From a bacterium (lineage in GTDB: Bacteria > Planctomycetota > UBA1135 > UBA2386), in the NCBI GenBank assembly GCA_011051855.1, contig DRKG01000352.1, forward strand, positions 1 through 9,913: DNA of 9,913 nt, read 5' to 3'. Positions 1-7,549 of the stretch are shown in pieces. The notes beneath the pieces were generated by a model. The model saw only the letters and a program-made list of their open reading frames with translations, made no database searches and was not told the DNA's origin. Positions within the stretch are counted from its first letter, which is position 1, and each line of letters starts with the position of its first letter. The position numbers were made by a program, and so were the translations under genes.

Positions 1-1
1 A

Positions 2-307
2 CTGTGCGCGATGAAGCGCACGGCGATCCTGATCAACACCGCGCGCGGCCAGATCGTCGACGAACAAGCGCTGATCGCGGCGCTCGAAGAAGGCCTGATC
101 GCGGGTTGTGGCCTCGACGTGTTCGAGGACGAACCCAACGTGCCCGCCGACTTGCAGGCGCTACCGAACGCCGTGTTGCTGCCGCACATCGGCAGCGCCG
201 TGCAAAGCGTGCGCTCGGTGATGTGCTCCCTGGCGGCGCGCGACTGCTGTGCGGTGCTGACCGGCGAGCGACCACGGCATCCGGTCAATCCCGAGGTGCT
301 CGGGTGA
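2..307 (+). CDS. D-isomer-specific 2-hydroxyacid dehydrogenase, C-terminal part (5'-truncated by window)
   Basis: Only the last 101 codons are visible; the gene begins before the window, and the frame is open from base 2. The fragment covers the end of the NAD-binding domain and the return to the catalytic domain. It shows the family block MKRTAILINTARG with its catalytic Arg, then LDVFEDEP with the acidic residue that polarises the catalytic His, then LLPHIGSA with that His, and a RPRHPVNPEVL tail typical of the glyoxylate/hydroxypyruvate reductase (GhrB/GyaR-like) branch. These enzymes reduce 2-oxoacids to D-2-hydroxyacids with NAD(P)H in the cytoplasm. The TGA stop overlaps the GTG start of the downstream glycerate kinase, which suggests hydroxypyruvate or glyoxylate as substrate, although the tail alone cannot separate this from phosphoglycerate-dehydrogenase-like relatives. 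The internal ATG at 11 is a conserved methionine, not a start. Family assignment is secure; substrate is inferred. Confidence 0.9.
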   Translation: MCAMKRTAILINTARGQIVDEQALIAALEEGLIAGCGLDVFEDEPNVPADLQALPNAVLLPHIGSAVQSVRSVMCSLAARDCCAVLTGERPRHPVNPEVLG

Positions 308-1575
308 GGCGACTGCTGCGCGACGTGTTCGACGCGGCGATCGCCCGCGTCGATGCGCGCCACGCGGTGCTGCAGGAACGGATCCGACTGCGCCGCTGCG
401 CCCGCGACCCCGTGCTGGTGATCGCGTTCGGCAAAGCGGCGCGCCCGATGGCGGAAGCGGTCGCGCACCTGCTGCCGGATGCGCCGCTGCGCGGCCTCGT
501 TGTGCCGCCCTCCCCGGACACGGCACCGCTGCCGCCGTTCGAAGTGATCGCCGGCGGCCATCCGCTGCCGACGGCCGGCAGCCTGCGCGCGGCCCGGCGT
601 GCGCTGGACCTCGCCGCCTCGATCACCCCCGGCGAACGGCTGCTGTTCTTGGTGTCGGGCGGCGGCTCGGCGATGCTCGAAGCGCCGGCCGACGATGCCG
701 TCACGCTGACCGAGCTGCGCACGTTCTACCAGGCGTTGCTCGGCTGCGGCGCCGACATCGGCGCGATCAATACCGTGCGCGGCTGGTGTTCGACGATCAA
801 GGGCGGGCGACTGGCACGGGCCGGCCGCGCGGCGCGGTCGCAGTTGACGCTGGCGATCTCGGACGTGCCCGCGGGCAGCGGCGCCCTCGCGTCCAACCCC
901 ACCGGTGCCGATGCCACCACCTTGGCCGACTGCTTCGCCGTGCTCGATCGCCATCGGCTGTGGCCGGTCGTGCCGGCACCGCTCCGTGCCCGCATGCAAC
1001 GCGGCGATCTGCCACCGGGGCTTGCGCCCGACGACGAGCTGCACCAACGCAGCGAGACGGTGGAGCTACTCAACGATCGCACGCTGGGCAGTGCGGCACT
1101 GGCCGCGCTGCGCGAGCGCGGCCTGCGCGCCGAGTTCGTGCCCGAAGCCGACGACCTGCCTTGCGCGCAAGCCGCCGACCTGCTGCTGGCGCGACTCGCA
1201 CGCCTTCGCGCTGCCCATCCGGGCGAACGCGTTGCCGTGGTCGCCGTCGGCGAGCTGCTGGTGCAGTTGCCCTCGTCACCGGGTGCCGGCGGCCGCAACC
1301 AACAGTTTGCGCTCACCTGCGCCGAACGCATCGCCGATCGCGCGATCACCGTGCTGAGTTGCGGCAGCGATGGCATCGACGGCAACTCGCCGGCAGCCGG
1401 GGCGGTCGTCGACGGCACCACCGCGGCCCGCGCGCGCGCCCGCGGCCTCGACATCGGCTCCCACCTCGCCCGCTGTGATGCGTTCCCGCTGCTCGACGCC
1501 CTCGGTGACACGGTGCTGACCGGCCCCACGCAGACGAACGTGCGCGACCTGCGCCTGCTCGCACACGACGCCTGA
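304..1575 (+). CDS. Glycerate kinase type 2 (MOFRL family), divergent
   Basis: A 423-residue protein, normal length for the type-2 glycerate kinase family (GckA/TtuD-like), which phosphorylates D-glycerate, usually to 2-phosphoglycerate, in the cytoplasm. The GTG start is chosen because it forms a GTGA overlap with the upstream dehydrogenase stop, has GAGG at 293-296 with a 7-nt spacer, and matches where the family begins. The N-terminal domain has FGKAA (Lys44), GGHPLPT (84-90), LVSGGGSAM (116-124) and IKGGRLA (165-171). The C-terminal MOFRL domain has GGRNQQFAL (329-337), SDGIDG (355-360), AGAVVD (365-370) and GPTQTNVRDL (407-416). Several consensus positions differ: VRKHLS reads VRGWCS, the SDVxGD...SGPT segment reads SDVPAGSGALASNPT, and the MOFRL GGETTV-like strand reads VGELLVQ. 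The family call is firm. Turnover of glycerate is likely given the neighbouring reductase, but a changed substrate cannot be excluded. Confidence 0.88.
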   Translation: MRRLLRDVFDAAIARVDARHAVLQERIRLRRCARDPVLVIAFGKAARPMAEAVAHLLPDAPLRGLVVPPSPDTAPLPPFEVIAGGHPLPTAGSLRAARRALDLAASITPGERLLFLVSGGGSAMLEAPADDAVTLTELRTFYQALLGCGADIGAINTVRGWCSTIKGGRLARAGRAARSQLTLAISDVPAGSGALASNPTGADATTLADCFAVLDRHRLWPVVPAPLRARMQRGDLPPGLAPDDELHQRSETVELLNDRTLGSAALAALRERGLRAEFVPEADDLPCAQAADLLLARLARLRAAHPGERVAVVAVGELLVQLPSSPGAGGRNQQFALTCAERIADRAITVLSCGSDGIDGNSPAAGAVVDGTTAARARARGLDIGSHLARCDAFPLLDALGDTVLTGPTQTNVRDLRLLAHDA

Positions 1576-1581
1576 CGCAAA

Positions 1582-1595
1582 CGCCGGCACCGGCG
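1582..1595 (+). terminator. Possible GC hairpin after the glycerate kinase
   Basis: Six bases after the kinase stop, CGCCGG and CCGGCG flank a two-base centre; more realistically this is a 5-bp stem with a GCAC loop. There is no following T-run, so it is not a canonical intrinsic terminator. Such perfect short inverted repeats are common by chance in GC-rich DNA. It sits where a terminator between the two operons would be expected. Confidence 0.22.
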
Positions 1596-1652
1596 ACCGA
1601 CGCACATGCGCCGGCGGCGGCAGACGCTCTGCGCTCCGTGCCAATGCGGCTA

Positions 1653-1680
1653 TTGGGAAGGCTCGTTCCGAGACTGCAAT
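1653..1680 (+). promoter_or_regulatory. Weak candidate sigma70-type promoter for the lipoprotein operon
   Basis: TTGGGA (1653-1658) and TGCAAT (1675-1680) each match 4 of 6 bases of the -35 and -10 consensus and are 16 bp apart. They lie in the only noticeably less GC-rich part of the 162-bp gap between the glycerate kinase and the lipoprotein gene. A start near 1687 would leave a leader of about 50 nt. The match is modest and the host sigma preference is unknown; the rest of the gap shows nothing else recognisable. Confidence 0.22.
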
Positions 1681-1728
1681 CCGCTCGCCGCTCAAGTCGA
1701 TAGAGCGTGCGCACCAGGGACGGACACC

Positions 1729-1734
1729 AGAGGA
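1729..1734 (+). promoter_or_regulatory. Ribosome binding site AGAGGA fixing the lipoprotein start
   Basis: AGAGGA lies three bases before the ATG at 1738. It supports that ATG over the in-frame ATG at 1606, which would add 44 Arg/Cys-rich residues ahead of an otherwise perfect lipoprotein signal peptide. The spacing is rather short. Confidence 0.6.
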
Positions 1735-1737
1735 TAC

Positions 1738-4722
1738 ATGGGGAACACGACGAGACTGGCGGCGTTCGGCGTCGCCGTGCTGGCCGCCGGCTGCGGTGGC
1801 GGCGGCAGCAGCGCGGGAGCTGGCTCGGGCTACAACGCGGGCGCCGCGTTCGGGGTCGTCGAACTGCTGTCCCATTCGCCGGCCGACGGCGCCGTGCAGG
1901 TCGCGCTGGACAGCTATATCCAGCTCGAGTTCGACGCCGACATCGCGCTCGAAAGCCTCGCCGACGAGGACACCTGGCTGCGCGTCGCCGGCACCACCAC
2001 CAACGTGCCGATCACCTTCACGCGCGGCTCCAGCGGCCGCGTCGCCTGCCAGCCCGACGCCGACCTGCTGCCGGAGACGGACTACGAGTTCCAGTTGTCG
2101 GCGCTGACCAGCGACCTCAGCGGCCGCATCCTCGACGTCACCACGAAGTTCACCTTCCGCACGTTCGACGAGAGTCCGCCGCAGATCACCGGCTTCAGCG
2201 TGCCCGACGGCGCCACCGGCGTGGCGCGCACCGGCACGTTCACACTCAGCTTCGACGAGGCGCTGTCGCCGGCCTCGATCGACGACCAGACGCTCTACCT
2301 ACGCGACGTGTTCAACGGCCGCTTTGCCGCCGAGGCAACCGTCGTCGGCAACGACGTCGTGCTCGACCCCCACGCGGACCTGCCGGGAGACCGGCAGTTC
2401 TTCGTCGTAGCGACCACCCTGCTGACCGACCGCGCCGGCAACGCCTTGGCGACGCAGTTCCAGTCGAGCTTCCGCACCGCCGCCGACACCGATTCGCCAG
2501 CGGTGACCGCGGCGTGGCCAGCCTTGAACGCAACCGGCATCTCGCCCTTGGCGCAGCCGTGGTTCACGTTCGACGAATCGATGGATCCGGCCACCGTCGA
2601 ACCGTCGTCGCTGCTGTTCCAAGACGAGTATGGCAGCATCGTGCCGTTCGCGATCGACGCATCCGCCGACCAACAGCGCCTGCGCGTGCGTCCCACGGTC
2701 GCGCTGCAGCCGAACCGTTCCTACACGCTGGCGTTCCTGCTCGGGGCGGCCGCCGCCACCGACGTCAGCGGCAACGGGCTCGTCGCCACGCAGGCACTGA
2801 CCTTCACCACCGGCACCGACCAGACCGCGCCGACGGTCGTCAGCAGTTCCCCGAGCAGCGGCCAACAGCGCGTGCCCGGCGCGCTGGTCGCCGAAGTCAC
2901 CTTCGACGAAGACCTCGACCCCGCGTTCGTCGACAGCCGCACCGTCGAGCTGTTGGTCGACGGGGCTCCGTGGGCGGCCGTGGTGACGCTGGTCGACGGC
3001 GACACCGTGCGGGTGACCCCGGTGCTCGACCTGCCGACCGACACCAACTGCACGCTGCGCCTGCGCGGGGACCAGGACGGCCTGCACGACCTCGCCGGCA
3101 ACGTGCCCGGCGACATCCTGATTCCGTTCACCACCTCGAGCGATGCCGAGGCGCCGGGCGCGCTGTTCCTGCCCCCGGACGGCGCGGTCGCGATCGCGCC
3201 CAGTTCGCGCATCACGATCGTCTTCGACGCCGCCATGGACCCGGCCACGCTGACGCCGCAGACGATCCAGGTCACCGACGACTTCTACACGCCGATCGCC
3301 GGCACGATGACGCTGTCGGCCGACAACCGCGTGGTCACCTTCGACCCGGCCGCCCCGCTGTCGCCGAACGCCTACTACCGCGTCCGCCTCGTCGGCGGCA
3401 ACACCGGCGCGCGCCGCGTCAGCGGCAACTGGTTCGATGCCGACCGCACCGCACGTTTCCGCACCGGCCAGAACAACGACGTCACCGCCCCGACCGTGAC
3501 GGCCACCATCAACGGGATACCCGAGGTGCGGCAGGAAGGGCTGGTGGTGCCGCCGAGCGGGTTCACCGTCGACGTCACCACCGGCGACGTCGCCAGCCAG
3601 TGGGTCGACATGGGCACCGTCGAACTGCTGTTCACCGGTGGGCAGGGCCCGGGTGCGGAGGCGCTGCTGGCGCAATCCCGGATCGGCTACAACAGCGTGC
3701 AGGTGACCGTCCCGGATGAGCTGGCGCTCGCGCCGGGATCATGGTCGCTGCAGGTGCGGGCGCGCGATCTCAGTGGCAACGTCGGCCAATCGACGGTGCT
3801 GTCGTTCGAGGTCGATGCCGCCACCGGCGGGGCACTGCCGTTCGAACGCACGCAGGTGGTCTGGGTGCGCACCGACCTCGACCGCGACGGCAACGGCCGC
3901 TCCGACTTCACCGACGACATGCTGCGGCTCGGCTTCGCCAGCGAAGACGATCCCGCCGGCACCAATGCTTGGATGGAACGGCTGCTGCTCGACGGCATCC
4001 TGGCCAAGGCCAACCACCTCTACAAGCGCGGCAACCGCGGCGAACCGCTCGACGCGGGTTCGGTGATGGTGCGTTTCTCGACCCGCGAACCGATCGCGCT
4101 GCCGCACATGCAGATCGCGCTCGGTGGCCTCGACCCGGACGGCGACCGCACGCGCGCGTTCGGAGCCGAGAGCACGGGGGTGCTCGGACGCGCCTACTAC
4201 GACTACCGCAACGACAATCCGAGCGAGCGCAACACCTCGGTGTCGCCGGGGCTCGGCGTGTTCCCGGCGGAGATGTATCTCTACCAAGGGCGCATCCACC
4301 AGCAGGTCTATCCTTCCTACCAGACCGCGTTCGCGAGCGCGTTCCTGCCGATCTGCCCGGCGATGGGCGGCACGCCGGCCGGCAGCCATCCACACGATGC
4401 CACCGTGCTGAGCCCGACGTTCGACTACGCGAGCGCCACCGCCAGCGAGCGCGCCCGCTACAACACGGTGATGAGCGCCGCCGACGATTGGGCGGCGGTG
4501 ATCGGCGTGATCCTGGCGCACGAGGTCGGGCACTCGATCGGCCTGGTCGCGCCCGGCGCGATGCCGAACGGATTGTTCGGCGATTCCTCGCTGCACAACA
4601 CCTATGCCAGCGCGGCCGAAGTGATGGCGCCTTCGGTCGGCTACGAAGCGATGACGTCGCTCGATTACCAGTTCCGCGACATCGACCTCGCCTACCTGCG
4701 TCAAAGGATCCTGCTGCGATGA
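1738..4722 (+). CDS. Lipoprotein with tandem SbsA-type Ig-like domains and a C-terminal metzincin-like zinc protease domain
   Basis: A 994-residue predicted surface lipoprotein. The signal peptide starts MGNTTRLAAF and ends in the lipobox LAAGC (Cys19), followed by a Gly/Ser linker. About six beta-sandwich repeats follow, at roughly 38-146, 147-253, 254-363, 364-471, 472-583 and 584-700. The first five carry Big_5 (SbsA Ig-like) hallmarks: xPxxGAxxV, a FDExxDP-like strand, P-L-xP-x-Y and D-xxGN before FTFRT or FTT endings; the sixth is a more generic Ig fold. Residues 704-994 hold a DxDxDG calcium-type loop (Asp713, 715, 717) and the zinc motif HEVGHSIGL (His928, Glu929, His932). A Met-turn-like EVMAPS (Met963) follows. 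The usual third metzincin ligand, three residues after the Gly, is Ala here; His953 in SSLHN may replace it. It probably degrades or processes extracellular protein, with the Ig repeats as stalk or adhesion modules. The substrate is unknown. The stop overlaps the next gene by ATGA. Confidence 0.85.
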   Translation: MGNTTRLAAFGVAVLAAGCGGGGSSAGAGSGYNAGAAFGVVELLSHSPADGAVQVALDSYIQLEFDADIALESLADEDTWLRVAGTTTNVPITFTRGSSGRVACQPDADLLPETDYEFQLSALTSDLSGRILDVTTKFTFRTFDESPPQITGFSVPDGATGVARTGTFTLSFDEALSPASIDDQTLYLRDVFNGRFAAEATVVGNDVVLDPHADLPGDRQFFVVATTLLTDRAGNALATQFQSSFRTAADTDSPAVTAAWPALNATGISPLAQPWFTFDESMDPATVEPSSLLFQDEYGSIVPFAIDASADQQRLRVRPTVALQPNRSYTLAFLLGAAAATDVSGNGLVATQALTFTTGTDQTAPTVVSSSPSSGQQRVPGALVAEVTFDEDLDPAFVDSRTVELLVDGAPWAAVVTLVDGDTVRVTPVLDLPTDTNCTLRLRGDQDGLHDLAGNVPGDILIPFTTSSDAEAPGALFLPPDGAVAIAPSSRITIVFDAAMDPATLTPQTIQVTDDFYTPIAGTMTLSADNRVVTFDPAAPLSPNAYYRVRLVGGNTGARRVSGNWFDADRTARFRTGQNNDVTAPTVTATINGIPEVRQEGLVVPPSGFTVDVTTGDVASQWVDMGTVELLFTGGQGPGAEALLAQSRIGYNSVQVTVPDELALAPGSWSLQVRARDLSGNVGQSTVLSFEVDAATGGALPFERTQVVWVRTDLDRDGNGRSDFTDDMLRLGFASEDDPAGTNAWMERLLLDGILAKANHLYKRGNRGEPLDAGSVMVRFSTREPIALPHMQIALGGLDPDGDRTRAFGAESTGVLGRAYYDYRNDNPSERNTSVSPGLGVFPAEMYLYQGRIHQQVYPSYQTAFASAFLPICPAMGGTPAGSHPHDATVLSPTFDYASATASERARYNTVMSAADDWAAVIGVILAHEVGHSIGLVAPGAMPNGLFGDSSLHNTYASAAEVMAPSVGYEAMTSLDYQFRDIDLAYLRQRILLR

Positions 4723-5714
4723 ACCGAACGCTTTCCACCGTGGTCCTGTCGGCTGTTGTATGCGCGGCCCTGCCCGCGCAGAACCAGGCGACCACGTTGA
4801 CCCGACTGGCGCGCGACGCCGACGTCGTGGTGCGCGCGACGGTGCTCGGCAATGCGGCGGTGCCGCCGGGCTGGCAACGGGTCACGCTGCGGCGCCAGCA
4901 ACTGTTGAAGGGCCAGACCGGCAGCGAGTTCACGCTCGCCGAACCGGGCGGACGCTGCTGCGGCCGCAGCCTGTTCGCGCTGCAGCCGGGCGACGATCTG
5001 CTGCTGTTCCTGAAGCGCATCGGACCGACCCTGCACCTGTTCGGCGACAGCCGCGCGGTGCTGCCGGCCACGCCCGCCTTGCTGCAGCACAGCGCGCAAC
5101 TGATCGCCGCGCCGTCGAACAACGCCATCGTCGACCTGTTGGTGCCGAGCCTCGAACACATCGAGCCGCGCATCGCCGACGATGCCGCGATGGCGCTGGC
5201 GAGCCTGCCGCACGTGACCCTCAGCGCCGGCCAGCGCACCGTCGTCGCCGCGTGCTTGCAGCAGGCCGTGCAGCGCGGAGCAACCCGCACCGCCGCCCTC
5301 GCCGATGTCGCCGCGCGGCTCGGCGACGCCGACATGGCCGACACCCTGGTGCCGATCTACCTGCACGCCGACCGCGACGACCAGGCGCGCCTGCTGCGGC
5401 GTGCGCTGCGCCGGTTCCCGCCGCAACTCCTCGCCGACCGCCTGCCCGTGCACGTCGCCACCGGCCGCACCGCAAACCTGCGCGCCGCGCGGCTGTTGGT
5501 GGAACTGCCGCCGGCCAACGCGCTGGCGGCGATGACGCAGTTGCTACAGCGCCCGAACCACCCGTCGGTGCAACTGCACCTGTGCGAAGGCCTGCTCGCC
5601 GCGGGGGTGCAGGCCGCGGCCCTGCGACCGTTGGTGCCGAGCGTGGTCATCGAACTGGCCGAACGGCACCGCGCCCGGCGGCCCGTATTCCGCAACATCG
5701 ACCCGAGCCGATGA
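4719..5714 (+). CDS. Secreted protein with N-terminal beta domain and HEAT-like alpha-solenoid, function unknown
   Basis: A 331-residue protein with a Sec signal peptide: positive MNR, hydrophobic core TVVLSAVVCAALPA, probable cleavage after LPA before QNQ (residue 20/21). Residues about 24-115 contain DADVVVRATVLG, QQLLKG and GDDLLLFLKR. This resembles the small beta domain of many secreted bacterial proteins that carry a 'V.G.V...vlKG...GeeyllFL' pattern, sometimes likened to OB or netrin folds. It has a vicinal Cys80-Cys81 pair. From about 135 onward it is a run of amphipathic Ala/Leu-rich helices suggestive of HEAT or armadillo-like repeats (for example 195-209, 221-243, 262-278). Nothing catalytic is recognised. 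The ATG is set by the ATGA overlap with the protease-lipoprotein gene and by AAAGGA at 4703-4708 with a 10-nt spacer. It probably works in the periplasm or outside the cell, perhaps as a binding or scaffold partner of the upstream lipoprotein; that partnership is inferred only from the operon. Confidence 0.72.
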   Translation: MNRTLSTVVLSAVVCAALPAQNQATTLTRLARDADVVVRATVLGNAAVPPGWQRVTLRRQQLLKGQTGSEFTLAEPGGRCCGRSLFALQPGDDLLLFLKRIGPTLHLFGDSRAVLPATPALLQHSAQLIAAPSNNAIVDLLVPSLEHIEPRIADDAAMALASLPHVTLSAGQRTVVAACLQQAVQRGATRTAALADVAARLGDADMADTLVPIYLHADRDDQARLLRRALRRFPPQLLADRLPVHVATGRTANLRAARLLVELPPANALAAMTQLLQRPNHPSVQLHLCEGLLAAGVQAAALRPLVPSVVIELAERHRARRPVFRNIDPSR

Positions 5715-7549
5715 CCGCAGCCACCCACGTTCCGGCGGCCGAACGCCTGTTGCCCAGAGCCCTGTGGCAACTGCCGCTGGCCCGGCTGCGGCTCGCCGAG
5801 GAGGTCGCCGAGCGGCTCGCGGACCACGGCCTGTTGACCATCGCGGACGCGCTGCAACTCCCCGAGACCGCATTCGTCGGCGACGAGGCCCTGGCGGCGA
5901 CGGACCTCGACCACCTGCGCACCGCCATTGCGCAGGCGCTCGCCGATGGCCTGCGCCAGTTCGAGGGCGCACACGTCAACGACTGGCCGACCCTTCGGGC
6001 CCAGTTGTTCGGCCCGCTCGACGACGAAAGCCGCGAACTGCTCGCCGCCGCCGTCGGACTCGACGGCCCCGCGCGTTCGCGGCAGGCGATGCAGCAACTG
6101 CTCGGCCAACAGGAGCTCGACGAAGCCCTGCAGGCGATCCGCTCGACCCTGATGCAACACGCAGCCCCGTTGCTGCAGCGCATGCAGGCCGAGGTCGAGG
6201 CCGAGTTCGAAGCGTTCGACGGCGTGCTCTACCACAGCCACGCCAAGGCGGACACGCTGGTCACGGTCCTCGGCAACGCCTGCGGCGACCCCGAAACCGG
6301 CCTGCGGCTGGTGGCGTTCTGCCTGCCGCACCTCTGCCACCTCCACCGCGGCGTGCTGCACGCGATGCCCAGCCGCCGCTTCCGCGAGTTGCTGCGGGTG
6401 CTGCCGCAGCTCGTGCCGCAACACCGCCTGCCGCTGGCCATCGCCGACATCGCGGACCAACTGCGGGCGCGCGGCATCGAGGTGCCGACGGGTTCGCTGA
6501 TGCACGTGCTGCGCAGCGAACTGCGCGTGGCGATCGAGCTCGACGGCACGCGCGGCGAGGTCGCCGTGCCCGACCCGCGGCGGCCGGGCGCGAGGTTGCT
6601 CGAACTGCTCGAGGAACTCGGCGAACCGACCGAACTCGACGACCTGGTGTTCGCCTACCGCGAACGTTTCCGGTTCGCATCGCAGCAGCGGCTGCTGCGC
6701 CATCTCGCCGGCAGCACCGAGTTCGTGCGCGTCGGCGAGACGACCTGGTCCCTGCGCCGCTGGCACGAAACAGAACTGGCCGACATCGCCGACACCACCG
6801 AGCGGGTCGTGCGCCGCCTTTGTTCGGCCAAGGGCCGGCAGGACGTGCTGGCATTGGCGCGCGGCGAGGGCGCCGGCGAACGGGGCGCCTGGCTGGTGCT
6901 CGACGCGCTCGCCGGCGACCCACGGGTGCGCCTGCTCGGCCGCGGCGAGGCGTGTCCTGCCGACCAGCAGCAGTCGTCCGTGATGCAGCGGCTGACGCGC
7001 GCGTTCCGGCGCGCCGCCGGCGACGTCGTCGAGAGCCTGTTCCTCGCCAACCAGCCTGCCGGGCAGCGGCGGCTGGTCGAGCGATTGCTCGAACACAACC
7101 GCGCCTTCGTGCGCCCCGAACCCGATCGCATCGACACGCTCTGCAACTACCCGTTCAACCAGGAACGGCTGACCCGCCTGAACAAGCTGGTCGTCGACCA
7201 CTTGCAGCAGCGCGCCGGCTACGCGCACGCCGCGGCGCTGAAGGACCTGGTCGACCAGACCGACCTAGGCGGTCGCTGGCTGACGCCGCAACTGCTCGCC
7301 GAGGTGCTGCGCCGACACGGGCCGTTCGAGGTGCTGGCGCCCGGCATCATCGCGCTGAAGAGCCTGCAACTGCCGGCATCGCTCGCCCGCCGCGCCCGGC
7401 AGGCGCTGCGCCAAGCGGGCGAGGCGTTGACCATCGCCGACGTCGTACGCGCCCGCCCGGAGCTGGCCGAGTTCACCGACTGCCTGGCCGAGCTGCTGCT
7501 CGCCGATCCGCTGGTGCAGTCGCCGGACGGGCGCTACTTCGTGCTGTAG
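5711..7549 (+). CDS. Putative multi-domain helix-hairpin-helix / winged-helix protein, function unknown
   Basis: A 612-residue protein without signal peptide or membrane segments, hence probably cytoplasmic. Residues 21-80 (LPLARLRLAEEVAERLADHG, then LLTIADALQL and a closing helix ending ALADGL) resemble the helix-hairpin-helix C-terminal domain of RNA polymerase alpha. Further on, several segments share a helix-helix-helix-wing rhythm: about 242-286, 295-351 (ending EFVRVGETTWSLRRW, a typical wing), 365-411, 493-550 and 562-612 (ending LVQSPDGRYFVL). Segment 295-351 resembles HARE-HTH/RpoE-like winged helices. Residues 174-217 are rich in His and Cys and could bind metal. It may be a DNA- or RNA polymerase-associated regulator, but no catalytic domain is visible and all domain calls are by eye. 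The start is set by ATGA overlap with the upstream secreted-protein gene; no good Shine-Dalgarno is present, so translation is probably coupled. It ends 24 bp before the convergent SpoVR stop. Confidence 0.7.
   Translation: MTAATHVPAAERLLPRALWQLPLARLRLAEEVAERLADHGLLTIADALQLPETAFVGDEALAATDLDHLRTAIAQALADGLRQFEGAHVNDWPTLRAQLFGPLDDESRELLAAAVGLDGPARSRQAMQQLLGQQELDEALQAIRSTLMQHAAPLLQRMQAEVEAEFEAFDGVLYHSHAKADTLVTVLGNACGDPETGLRLVAFCLPHLCHLHRGVLHAMPSRRFRELLRVLPQLVPQHRLPLAIADIADQLRARGIEVPTGSLMHVLRSELRVAIELDGTRGEVAVPDPRRPGARLLELLEELGEPTELDDLVFAYRERFRFASQQRLLRHLAGSTEFVRVGETTWSLRRWHETELADIADTTERVVRRLCSAKGRQDVLALARGEGAGERGAWLVLDALAGDPRVRLLGRGEACPADQQQSSVMQRLTRAFRRAAGDVVESLFLANQPAGQRRLVERLLEHNRAFVRPEPDRIDTLCNYPFNQERLTRLNKLVVDHLQQRAGYAHAAALKDLVDQTDLGGRWLTPQLLAEVLRRHGPFEVLAPGIIALKSLQLPASLARRARQALRQAGEALTIADVVRARPELAEFTDCLAELLLADPLVQSPDGRYFVL

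Noticed and set aside
4..303. Upstream extension of the glycerate kinase frame
   Set aside because: It overlaps the conserved dehydrogenase C-terminus and is an Arg-rich shadow; the GTG at 304 fits the family start and has a Shine-Dalgarno.
1606..1737. Alternative ATG at 1606 adding 44 residues to the lipoprotein
   Set aside because: It would bury a perfect lipoprotein signal peptide behind an Arg/Cys-rich stretch; the ATG at 1738 has an AGAGGA site.
2299..3675. A 458-codon minus-strand open frame inside the Ig-repeat region
   Set aside because: It is antisense to clear Ig-like repeats; its composition is low-complexity Gly/Arg/Val and no family is recognisable.
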